From assembly GCA_002279765.1 (NCBI GenBank), contig NCCR01000212.1:1-7300 (forward strand): 7,300 bases of DNA, in the 5' to 3' direction. The stretch is from Verrucomicrobia bacterium 12-59-8. GTDB lineage: Bacteria > Verrucomicrobiota > Verrucomicrobiae > Verrucomicrobiales > Verrucomicrobiaceae. The first letter of the stretch is position 1, and the number at the start of each line of letters is the position of its first letter. The position numbers were made by a program, and so were the translations under genes. Positions 1-6,746 of the stretch are shown here, piece by piece. Under the pieces are notes generated by a model. That model worked only from the letters and a program-made list of their open reading frames with translations. It did no database searches and had not been told where the DNA came from.

Positions 1-33
1 GGAAGCAGGCGGCAATAGTTGTATTGACTCGGC

Positions 34-879
34 ATGAACACCGAGCTTTTGAGAAAGGCGTCCGTGCTGATGGCAGCCCTGGCCAGTTTGGTTTTGATGG
101 TGGACTGGCAGCCAATATTTGGTGACAGGACGGAAGAGAAAAAGAGCCCGGTGCAAACTTCTCCAGACCCGAATGTGCAGAAGTTTTTGTCCATGCAGTA
201 TGAGGCTGCAATCAAGGAGATTCAAATGCGTCTCGAACAGGAGAGCATGCTGTTCGGCTTCAAGTTCGCCTTGGTAGGGGCGGTGCTCGCAACATTTTTT
301 ACCACCATCTTCAAGGAGGCAGGCCAGCAAACAAATGGTGGCAGATCCCGGTCCTCCTTCCTGATCCTGCGCTCCTCACCCATGCTGGCCTGTTTTCTAT
401 GGGTGGCGGTGATCACCAGCGGCATCGTGGACTGTCGCATTCAATTCAACGTGGACTTCATTAAGACATTGGGGACGTGGATCGGCACGCAGGTGGAGCC
501 CAGATTGCTCGCTGGGCAGGAAGCGTCCGCTGGCTGGGAGGCTTATCTAAGCCAGAGCGATCTGATGAAGTCGAGGTTCTATCCGCTGTTGTTTTTGAAC
601 GCCCATCTGCTGACTATTTTTTTGTTTCTCTCCGTGCTGGCTCTCACATTTTCATCTCGGGTAGCCAGGAGACCCGACTCAAAAGGACTGCTGGTGAGCA
701 GCGTCGGCGCAGGTGGCGCCATGGTCGTGTTCTGGCTTGCCAGCCTTCACTATGGTTATTCCCACACACATTTTTGCTGGGCAGGCATGATCCGTATCGT
801 GGCGCTTGTCTTCAGTCTGGTGCCATTGGTCGCGCTGGCTTTGCTTCTTGCGCGTGACGACACCTCCTCATCAAGATGA
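34..879 (+). CDS. Multi-pass inner-membrane protein, unknown function
   Basis: I do not recognise this 281-residue protein. Hydrophobic segments lie at about residues 7-25, 73-93, 116-133, 183-206, 218-237 and 249-273, so it should span the inner membrane about six times. Between the first two is a soluble stretch (about 27-70) with a helix rich in Glu, Gln, Lys and Met (about 51-71) that could form a short coiled coil. A second soluble loop (about 135-180) carries Trp and acidic residues. The tail is short and polar. The start is fixed fairly well: an in-frame TGA lies at 25-27 and ATG 34 is the first start after it, although no good Shine-Dalgarno site is visible. The stop overlaps the next gene's start (ATGA at 876-879), implying translational coupling and a shared pathway with the secreted beta-barrel-like protein. 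No catalytic motif is seen. A role in envelope polysaccharide handling is inferred from neighbours only. Confidence 0.8.
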   Translation: MNTELLRKASVLMAALASLVLMVDWQPIFGDRTEEKKSPVQTSPDPNVQKFLSMQYEAAIKEIQMRLEQESMLFGFKFALVGAVLATFFTTIFKEAGQQTNGGRSRSSFLILRSSPMLACFLWVAVITSGIVDCRIQFNVDFIKTLGTWIGTQVEPRLLAGQEASAGWEAYLSQSDLMKSRFYPLLFLNAHLLTIFLFLSVLALTFSSRVARRPDSKGLLVSSVGAGGAMVVFWLASLHYGYSHTHFCWAGMIRIVALVFSLVPLVALALLLARDDTSSSR

Positions 880-2621
880 CGACGAAGACTAGAACTCTGG
901 CGGGTGGTCTCCTGCTTTGGGCGGGCATCGGGTGTCCCGCCTACACGGGGGAGCCGTCCAAATCCTTTGGCATCCGTGACGAGGCCCTCGCCCTCAGCCG
1001 AAGCATGAACACGGTGGAACTGCGGGAGTACATTGAGAAGCGGACCCGCCTCATGGAACAGACCGCACGCGATCTTTGCATGACCGCCGAATTGATGAAG
1101 TATGCAGGGGACGGGCGAGCAACGGAGTATTATCAATACTCAATCCAGGCGGCCATCGACGAGCCCGGCTATGAGATGCTCTTTGGCGATTACCTGCGGA
1201 TCAATCGCGGTCCGGGGCGACCGTTGTTTCCCCAGCCGGAGGAGCATTATCTCAGTGGCTTGCGCAAGGCACGACAGGCCGAGAAACAAAGTGATCTTGC
1301 ACCGGCGCGTGAGGCAGACCGCACTGCGACGCTCAACGGCATTGAGCGTGGCATGATCGCGCTCTATCAGCGGGATGGCATTCCCATTCATCCCGGGAGG
1401 CTGGGTATCCAGGATTCGGCAGGCCCCTCAGTCTTCTTCAGCACGGTCAACCGCTATGCACGAGCCACCTCGGATTTCGACCGGGTGGATGACGTCCGCA
1501 GCTTCACCTCCGAGGCCGCGTTTGCCTCCAGCGCAGCCAGGCTGGGCCGCCCCCTGACGCTCGCGGAACTCCAGTCAATCGCACGCACAAGGAACCAGTT
1601 TGAAACCTTTGACCGCATTCGCATCCGCAACGGCCCCTGGCCGGTCCTTGACCTGTTCTACCGGCACCGTGAGGCGCAGTCGGCGCAGATCACCAACTTC
1701 TTTGTTCCCGGGCGGCTAAATGACATCAAGCTCGACGAGTTTGGCGTGGCGCTGGAGCGCACCTTTGCTGCCATGCCTGTCGGGGATTTGTATTTCAGGG
1801 CTGCTTACAGCCGCATCCGCAGGCAGGGCATCGTTGAGTTCCTGCCGAACACCCGTGAGAACGTCAACCAGTACCAGGCCAATGTTGCGTGGTCGCGGTT
1901 CATTGGGCGGGACAAGGCCTCCGTGGACATGGTGTATGTGTACCAGGACATCATGCCGGACATGGCCAGTCCGGCGATACGCAACCGCAACATCCTTGGA
2001 ATCACCCTCGACTACCTGCTGCTGCGTCCGCTGCCATTCCTGAAGCCCTCGGGAAAGCGCTTTGAGCTGCGCGGTCTGGATTTTTTCGGTGGCGCTGCCT
2101 TTGATGTGGAAAAATACGGTGCCACTGATGTCCACCGGAACGACTATTTTGCCGGCGTTTCCGCCAAGGGACTGGGCAGGCTGGATCTCACCTTGCAGCC
2201 AACGGTGTTCACCAGCCGCGTGGACGGAGACCCCACCCAGAGCAACAGGCAGTTCCGCACCAATGTGAACCTGCGCTACCGCATCGTGGACGAAGAGTCC
2301 GACCCTTTGGCGTGGGGCGCTGACCCCAACGACCGTCTGAGTGCGCAGCCAAGGCCGGACTTTTTTGGGCTGCATCCTGCCTTTCTTCATTTTGTAGTGC
2401 CGATGTCACGCGACCATGCCTTGCAGGGTTCAAACGCCTTTGAAAACTACCGCATCGGGGCAGGGTTCGACGCCAAGTTTTACACCCGTGGGTTTCCACA
2501 CGATGCGCAAAGTTTCAGCGGCACCTCGGTACTGGTGTCCGCCGTCTACAGCTTCCAGCGCTTCTCCCGGCTGAATCGCGATGAGCACCTGTTCAGCTTA
2601 AATCTCAGCATCGGCTTTTGA
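876..2621 (+). CDS. Secreted protein with helical-repeat N-terminus and outer-membrane beta-barrel-like C-terminus
   Basis: This is a 581-residue exported protein. Residues 1-25 form a signal peptide (Lys/Arg n-region, hydrophobic GGLLLWAG core), probably cut near Gly25. Cys20 sits in GIGC, a poor lipobox, so a lipoprotein is less likely. Residues about 35-165 are helical. The part around 80-130 (YYQYSIQAAIDEPGYE, then a GDYLR stretch and LFPQPEEHYLSGL) reads like degenerate tetratricopeptide repeats. From about 255 to the end, amphipathic strands alternate with polar turns (for example 303-316, 334-357, 371-384, 460-470, 551-563), and the chain ends in SLNLSIGF. A final Phe is typical of outer-membrane barrels inserted by the BAM machinery. 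Repeats plus barrel is the layout of polysaccharide exit proteins such as BcsC and PgaA, but this one is much shorter and no homology to them is claimed. It is coupled to the upstream membrane protein and followed after 12 bp by the glycosidase-like gene. The specific function is unknown. Confidence 0.8.
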   Translation: MTTKTRTLAGGLLLWAGIGCPAYTGEPSKSFGIRDEALALSRSMNTVELREYIEKRTRLMEQTARDLCMTAELMKYAGDGRATEYYQYSIQAAIDEPGYEMLFGDYLRINRGPGRPLFPQPEEHYLSGLRKARQAEKQSDLAPAREADRTATLNGIERGMIALYQRDGIPIHPGRLGIQDSAGPSVFFSTVNRYARATSDFDRVDDVRSFTSEAAFASSAARLGRPLTLAELQSIARTRNQFETFDRIRIRNGPWPVLDLFYRHREAQSAQITNFFVPGRLNDIKLDEFGVALERTFAAMPVGDLYFRAAYSRIRRQGIVEFLPNTRENVNQYQANVAWSRFIGRDKASVDMVYVYQDIMPDMASPAIRNRNILGITLDYLLLRPLPFLKPSGKRFELRGLDFFGGAAFDVEKYGATDVHRNDYFAGVSAKGLGRLDLTLQPTVFTSRVDGDPTQSNRQFRTNVNLRYRIVDEESDPLAWGADPNDRLSAQPRPDFFGLHPAFLHFVVPMSRDHALQGSNAFENYRIGAGFDAKFYTRGFPHDAQSFSGTSVLVSAVYSFQRFSRLNRDEHLFSLNLSIGF

Positions 2622-2633
2622 ACCCTGATCATC

Positions 2634-4694
2634 ATGCGCCTGCTCATACCATTCATCTTCGTCATGCTGGGGCTTCTCCCCGCAGTCTGTCTGGCAGACC
2701 CGGCGGTTGACTACCTCAAAAGAGTCATGGACCAGTACCATGAGAAGTACGATGTGTACTCTGACGACGGAGCAGTGGGCAATCATTTTGTGCATTGGGT
2801 GCGCATGAGCAGCTATGACTCGGTCATTCAAGAAAAAACGGGAACTTTCCCCCCTGATCAAATTACCGGCCATGTTCCTGCAATTACGAATCAATGGAGG
2901 ACTGGCCGCGATGATAAGTCAGGACTTACTCCTGATGGCAGCCAGTCTTGCATGGTATTGCAGTTCAGGCCGGAAGAACTGCCCAACAGTGTCTTCACTT
3001 GGGGAGGGTGGTATTTCCAAAACGGCCTGCACAAAGGCGGCCTCAGCCTTCCGCTGTCGAATTGGGGACGCCAGCCCGGCGCGGGCATTGACCTGACGGG
3101 AGCCACCAAGCTTAGCTTCTGGGTCAGAGGAGAAACCGGAAGAGAGAGAGTCGAGTTCTTTGTATTTGGGGTTGGCTGGGATGCCGATGCCAAGCAATGG
3201 CATGGAATCGACCAGCCAGCCATTGAGGACCGTGCGACTGGCAGGCGCTTCGAGCATCCGGATAGTTCACCCAAGGTCGGCACCGGGTACATCACGCTTT
3301 CCAAGCAATGGAAACGTTATACCATTGACCTGCGTGGACACAACCGCAGCTATGTGCTGGGTGGTTTCGGCTGGGCCGCAGGCTCCACCGAAAACGGATG
3401 GGCATTTGATCACAAGGGGAACGGCGAACCAAAGCCGGTGACTTTTTACTTGGACAGCATCAGTTACAACAAGTCCAGGCTGGACGAGCCGCGGTTTCTG
3501 GTGAGCTACGAGGCCTTGCCAAATTCATTCAAGGCCCGTCGTGTTCTCAGCGGGGCCGCACACATGTATGACAACGCGCTTGCCCTCATGGCTTTCCTTG
3601 CCGCAGGCGAAGAGAAGCATGCCGGCCTGATCGCTGACGCGTTTGTCGCAGCCCAGCAGTTTGACCGGACCTACCGGGGCTCGCACAAGCTGGCCGGTGC
3701 GGTGCGTAATGTTTATGTCGGTGGGGATTTGTTCCAGTCTCCTGGCTGGGGTGCTCACCAGCAGGAAGTTCGTCTGCACGGCTGGCTGGGCAAGGATTCA
3801 AAGGGGGCCGACACTTGGCTGGAGGATAAGTACAATGTTAGCTTTGCCGCTGGAAACGTGGCCTGGTGCATGCTGTCCCTGCTGGCCTACCATGACATGG
3901 TAGCGGGCAAATCCTGCCAGACCTATCTGGATGCCAGCGTCCGCATGGGCGAGTGGGTGGTGCGAAACTGCAGCGATCCAAAGGGGGAACCAGGCTACAT
4001 TTTCGGCTATCAAGGCAATGACCTGGCCCACGCCGTCGTGTTGAACAAGGCCACCGAGCACAACATAGATCTTTATGCCGCCTTCAGGCGTCTGTACCTC
4101 TGCACCGGAGATGCGGTCTGGGCGCGCAGGGCAGAGAGCGCAAAACAGTTCGTCCTTAGCATGTGGGATGCGAAGGATGGAAAGTTTTGGACCGGCACCA
4201 GCCCGAATGGCAGGGCGGACAAGAGCAAGCTGCCCGTGGACATCCAAGCCTGGTCGGTGCTCTCCCTGCGTAACGAACTGGGAAACCGCAACCCGCTGAT
4301 TTACGCCAGTCAAGAAGGGCATTTCAAGGTGCGTGGGGGTTTTGACTTCAACAATGACCGGGACGGCATCTGGTATGAGGGAACCGCACAGATGGCCGCA
4401 GCCTTCTGTCATCAGGGCGGAGAGGCAAACCGAAAGGAATGGAAGAGGATCGTAAAACTTTTGGACAATGCCCAAGCGCAAGCAGGCAAATCGGGCGCGC
4501 TGCCTGCTGCGCTGCCTGTTCCCACGCTGAATGAAAAGGAGCCGGAGAAACGGGATTACATCACCACGGGCTTCGATCTGATGGGCACCCACGATCCCTG
4601 GCTTTACTACAACCATGCGCATGTCGGGGCGACAGCCTGGATGATTCTGGCAAAAAAGGGCATCAATCCCTTCTGGATGGGCAGCGGTAGATAG
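2634..4694 (+). CDS. Secreted (alpha/alpha)6-barrel glycosidase-like protein with N-terminal carbohydrate-binding-like domain
   Basis: This 686-residue protein has a clear signal peptide (1-21, hydrophobic core, cleavage after VCLA before DPA). Residues about 100-280 look like a jelly-roll/galactose-binding-like sandwich: a strand at 158-165 (TKLSFWVRG), another at 172-180 (RVEFFVFGV), then KQWKRYTIDLRG (224-235) and a closing strand VTFYLDSISYN (269-279). Residues about 300-675 are repeated helical hairpins typical of six-hairpin glycosidases, with conserved-looking acidic and aromatic clusters at KATEHNIDLYAAF (472-484), PVDIQAWSVL (534-543) and FDFNNDRDGIWYEGTAQMA (570-588). Glu475, Asp479, Asp536, Asp577 and Glu582 are candidate catalytic or substrate-binding residues. 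The expected role is binding and cleaving or trimming a polysaccharide in the periplasm or at the surface; the substrate and hydrolase-versus-lyase chemistry cannot be told. It lies 12 bp after the barrel-like gene without an obvious Shine-Dalgarno site, so it probably depends on upstream translation. It converges on the minus-strand cluster. Confidence 0.82.
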   Translation: MRLLIPFIFVMLGLLPAVCLADPAVDYLKRVMDQYHEKYDVYSDDGAVGNHFVHWVRMSSYDSVIQEKTGTFPPDQITGHVPAITNQWRTGRDDKSGLTPDGSQSCMVLQFRPEELPNSVFTWGGWYFQNGLHKGGLSLPLSNWGRQPGAGIDLTGATKLSFWVRGETGRERVEFFVFGVGWDADAKQWHGIDQPAIEDRATGRRFEHPDSSPKVGTGYITLSKQWKRYTIDLRGHNRSYVLGGFGWAAGSTENGWAFDHKGNGEPKPVTFYLDSISYNKSRLDEPRFLVSYEALPNSFKARRVLSGAAHMYDNALALMAFLAAGEEKHAGLIADAFVAAQQFDRTYRGSHKLAGAVRNVYVGGDLFQSPGWGAHQQEVRLHGWLGKDSKGADTWLEDKYNVSFAAGNVAWCMLSLLAYHDMVAGKSCQTYLDASVRMGEWVVRNCSDPKGEPGYIFGYQGNDLAHAVVLNKATEHNIDLYAAFRRLYLCTGDAVWARRAESAKQFVLSMWDAKDGKFWTGTSPNGRADKSKLPVDIQAWSVLSLRNELGNRNPLIYASQEGHFKVRGGFDFNNDRDGIWYEGTAQMAAAFCHQGGEANRKEWKRIVKLLDNAQAQAGKSGALPAALPVPTLNEKEPEKRDYITTGFDLMGTHDPWLYYNHAHVGATAWMILAKKGINPFWMGSGR
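4652..4674 (-). terminator. Weak possible intrinsic terminator for the minus-strand gene group
   Basis: On the minus strand, about 30 bp after the ferritin-like stop, AGAAGGG and CCCTTTT can pair around a 7-nt loop (ATTGATG) with one G-U wobble, and the T run ends at 4652. The stem has only three G-C pairs and the T run is partly used in the stem. The sequence also encodes Lys-Lys-Gly near the C-terminus of the convergent glycosidase-like protein, which may fully explain it. Confidence 0.28.
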
Positions 4695-4703
4695 TCGCCG
4701 ATG

Positions 4704-5474
4704 TTAAACGGACGCTGTGGAGCTGCAATCCTGGGAACCATGGAGCATTGTGTTTTCATGCAGCCTTCTTTCAAGGCGTGACTGAAAACTCTCCCAGCAG
4801 CGCACCGCGCGGGTGCGGAAGTCAGCAGGCGTGATGTTCAAGCTGCGCAGGCAGTCGCGGTGATCCCACGAGACCACTGTGGCAGTAGCAAGGTGGATGG
4901 CCTGGAACTGCCAGCGCCACAGGCGTTGCATGGCGGGCGTGAGCGTCTTGAGGCGCTCAAAGAGGAAGTCGCGCTGGAAGGAAAGATGATGCATCTCGTC
5001 GCGCAGGATCTTCTTGGAGACGGTTTGCACAACGGGATCAGTGCAACGCAGGGCGATCAGCCCATAATAGACTTCGGCAATGAGTTCCGCTGTGAACAGC
5101 ACCTGGATGTTGAACTCAAGGTTCACCAGATCGCGCATCCAGCGGAAGATGGAGTTCGTCCACTGCTTCTGCAGCAAGGCGCCACGCAGATGCGTGACGG
5201 TGCGTGCCAGCAGGGCGGCGTGGCTTTGCTCCTCGGCGACGAAAAGATCGACGGCACGTTGGTAGCCTCGCAGGTTTTCAAGCGAGGCGATGCTGCGGGT
5301 GTAGCGGCGCAGGCGGGTGCCGCCACCGCTTTCGCCAAGCTGGAAGATGGCGAGGGAACGGGCAAGGGCCGTGCGAACATGGTCGGGCAGATTGCAAGGA
5401 GTGGCAGGCAGTTGCATCTCGTGATTGAGACGAGTGTTGGCTTCGAAATGACTGATCCAATGTTGGGTGTTCAT
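4704..5474 (-). CDS. Ferritin-like di-iron protein
   Basis: This is a 256-residue, mostly helical protein with the metal-ligand pattern of the ferritin-like/di-iron oxygenase four-helix bundle. Glu48 (FQLGESGGG) and the pair Glu82-x-x-His85 (AEEQSH) would supply one half of the site. Glu130 or Glu134 (TAELIAEVYYG) and Glu160-x-x-His163 (RDEMHHLSF) would supply the other. The 34- and 30-residue spacings fit helix pairs. It lacks the extra His four residues before the second ExxH that AurF-type N-oxygenases carry. The substrate is unknown; oxidase, oxygenase or iron-handling roles are all possible. There is no signal peptide, so it should be cytoplasmic. The frame stays open upstream to 5753, but that part lies inside ispH and has low-complexity Pro/Ser composition. 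The ATG at 5474, 19 bp after the ispH stop, begins MNTQHWISHFEAN and is preferred, although it has no clear Shine-Dalgarno site. The gene is last in the minus-strand group and probably co-transcribed with ispH. Confidence 0.8.
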   Translation of the reverse strand: MNTQHWISHFEANTRLNHEMQLPATPCNLPDHVRTALARSLAIFQLGESGGGTRLRRYTRSIASLENLRGYQRAVDLFVAEEQSHAALLARTVTHLRGALLQKQWTNSIFRWMRDLVNLEFNIQVLFTAELIAEVYYGLIALRCTDPVVQTVSKKILRDEMHHLSFQRDFLFERLKTLTPAMQRLWRWQFQAIHLATATVVSWDHRDCLRSLNITPADFRTRAVRCWESFQSRLERRLHENTMLHGSQDCSSTASV

Positions 5475-5493
5475 GATGTGGTTTGGGTTTGGG

Positions 5494-6390
5494 TTAAGCG
5501 GCGTGGAGCATGGCGCGGAGAAATTCGTGGGCAGGGGTGGTGCGTAGTTCGGCGGCGATCTGGCGGAGGCGTGCCATGACGGCATCGACAGTTTCATCCA
5601 GCGTGGAAGTGCCTGCGGTGACACCGACATTGCGCGCATCGCGAAACCAGGCGGGATCGAGCTCGTCTGGACATTCGATTTGCAGCGTGCGCCGCCCGTG
5701 GGCAGTGGCTTTCTGTGCAAGCTGGCGCGTGTTGCTGCTGTTGTGGCCGCCAATGACGACGATGTGATCGCAATCGCGAATCAGATCATCCATCGCAGTC
5801 TGGCGCTGCTTGGTGGGATGGCAGATCGTGTCAACGAAGCGCACTTCGGAGCTGCGGTGGCGGCGTTTGATGGCTTCCACCAGACGCAGGGCGATCTCGA
5901 CCGGCTGCGTGGTTTGTGAAACGATGCCGAGCCGTGGGTGAACTGGCACAAGATGAAGGTCCGCCTCTTCAAGAACAACAACGGCGGAAGGGAAATCGCC
6001 GATGAGGCCACGTACTTCGACATGCTTACTCTGGCCGATGACGACGGGCTGGTAGCCATCGCTCACCAGCATGGCGAGGGCGTGATGGGCTTTTTTGACA
6101 AGAGGGCAGGTGGTGTCGATGACGGTGTGGCCGGCGTTTTGCCAGGAGAGACGATGCTGGTCGGAAGCACCGTGCGCAGTGATTGCAACCTGCTGCGTCG
6201 TGGCGCTGCGCAGATCATCGAGATCACCACGCTGTGCGCCGACGGCGGCGAGGTGGCGATCAACGAGCGGATTGTGAACGAGTTGACCAAGGATGGTGAG
6301 CGGGGCGCGTTGAGCCGCCGCGTGGGTGCTGCGCAGGGCGTCGCGGACGCCGAAGCACATGCCGTGATGTTGAGCGAGGATGATGTTCAT
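5494..6390 (-). CDS. ispH: 4-hydroxy-3-methylbut-2-enyl diphosphate reductase (IspH/LytB)
   Basis: This 298-residue protein matches IspH, the last enzyme of the methylerythritol phosphate pathway. IspH reduces HMBPP to isopentenyl and dimethylallyl diphosphate with an oxygen-sensitive Fe-S cluster in the cytoplasm. The three cluster cysteines are present: Cys12 (HHGMCFGV), Cys95 (DTTCPLV) and Cys190 (DTICHPTKQRQ). Substrate-site residues are also in place: His39 (LVHNP), His73 (AHG), His123 and Glu125 (SKHVEVRG), Thr161 (SQTTQ), Ser218-Ser219-Asn220 (GHNSSNT) and Ser262 (TAGTSTLDE). The length is slightly short but normal for the family, and no key residue is missing, so activity is likely. 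ATG 6390 opens directly into the conserved N-terminal strand; the bases before it (CACCACAACC) give no Shine-Dalgarno site. It follows the winged-helix regulator by 53 bp, a gap holding an inverted repeat that may control it, and precedes the ferritin-like gene by 19 bp. Whether it is the only ispH in the genome cannot be seen here. Confidence 0.95.
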   Translation of the reverse strand: MNIILAQHHGMCFGVRDALRSTHAAAQRAPLTILGQLVHNPLVDRHLAAVGAQRGDLDDLRSATTQQVAITAHGASDQHRLSWQNAGHTVIDTTCPLVKKAHHALAMLVSDGYQPVVIGQSKHVEVRGLIGDFPSAVVVLEEADLHLVPVHPRLGIVSQTTQPVEIALRLVEAIKRRHRSSEVRFVDTICHPTKQRQTAMDDLIRDCDHIVVIGGHNSSNTRQLAQKATAHGRRTLQIECPDELDPAWFRDARNVGVTAGTSTLDETVDAVMARLRQIAAELRTTPAHEFLRAMLHAA

Positions 6391-6405
6391 GGTTGTGGTG
6401 CGTAG

Positions 6406-6420
6406 CTTTGTGGGACAAAG
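6406..6420. promoter_or_regulatory. Inverted repeat, candidate operator upstream of ispH
   Basis: CTTTGTGGGACAAAG is a perfect 6-bp inverted repeat around a 3-bp centre. It lies in the 53-bp gap between the regulator stop and the ispH start, its near edge 15 bp upstream of the ATG. The symmetry suits a dimeric winged-helix protein, and such a regulator is encoded immediately upstream. No T-run follows on the minus strand, so it is a poor terminator. No convincing -35/-10 pair was found around it. The operator role is inference. Confidence 0.4.
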
Positions 6421-6443
6421 TGAATGGGTAAAAAGAAGCGGTG

Positions 6444-6746
6444 TCAGGTTTGCTGGGCGGCTTTGACGATCTCGCCGAGAACTTCGACGTAGTCTTTGAA
6501 GGCCTTGCGTCCGGGGTCGGTGAGTTCGTAGCTGGTGCGGGGGCGGGTGCCGGATTCATCGCGGTTCTCCTTGATGTAACCGGCGGTGGCGAGGGTGCGA
6601 AGGTGGGAGATGAGGTTGCCGTCGCTCATGCTGAGCTCGGCCTTGAGGTCCTGGAAGGCCCATTCACCGCGAGTGGAGAGCAGCGTCATGATGGAAAGGC
6701 GGCCCTTCTCGTGGATGAGCTTGTCGATTTGATCGAAGTCGATCAT
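6444..6746 (-). CDS. Winged-helix transcriptional regulator (HTH_34/PadR/MarR-like)
   Basis: This is a 100-residue single-domain DNA-binding protein. It opens with FDQIDKLIHEKGRLSIMTLL, the usual first helices of this group. A helix-turn-helix follows at about residues 28-56 (WAFQDLKAELSMSDGNLISH into a recognition helix ending LATAGYIKE), then the wing at 60-75 (ESGTRPRTSYELT) and a C-terminal helix (78-97) that would serve dimerisation. There is no ligand-binding domain, so the signal may come through the partner membrane protein or a small ligand. The start at 6746 is supported by a strong Shine-Dalgarno site (GGAGGAG, 6755-6761, 8-nt spacing) and by the ATGA overlap with the upstream membrane-protein stop. 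An in-frame opening to 6881 exists but would lie inside the membrane-protein gene. Small regulators of this kind are often encoded beside a multi-pass membrane protein, as here. Likely targets are its own operon and perhaps ispH through the inverted repeat at 6406-6420. Confidence 0.88.
   Translation of the reverse strand: MIDFDQIDKLIHEKGRLSIMTLLSTRGEWAFQDLKAELSMSDGNLISHLRTLATAGYIKENRDESGTRPRTSYELTDPGRKAFKDYVEVLGEIVKAAQQT

Noticed and set aside
1..18. Possible tail of an upstream gene ending at TAG 16-18
   Set aside because: Only five codons are visible, too few to support a gene.
295..623. T runs of 6 (295-300) and 7 (617-623) in the first gene as possible slippage sites
   Set aside because: The frame is intact across both, and they encode Phe-rich membrane segments, which explains them.
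1716..2390. Minus-strand open frame of 224 codons
   Set aside because: It is antisense to the barrel-like gene, with no recognisable motif or ribosome site.
3798..4622. Minus-strand open frame of 274 codons
   Set aside because: It is antisense to the glycosidase-like gene, whose signal peptide and domain structure show which strand is coding.
4860..5579. Plus-strand open frame of 239 codons
   Set aside because: It is antisense to the ferritin-like and ispH genes; low-complexity Gly/Ala/Val composition and no domain logic.
5475..5753. 93-codon N-terminal extension of the ferritin-like frame
   Set aside because: It lies wholly inside ispH, has Pro/Ser/Ala-rich shadow composition, and the conserved-looking protein begins at the ATG at 5474.
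5938..6405. Plus-strand open frame of 155 codons
   Set aside because: It mirrors the ispH coding sequence; ispH has all its catalytic residues, so this is a shadow.
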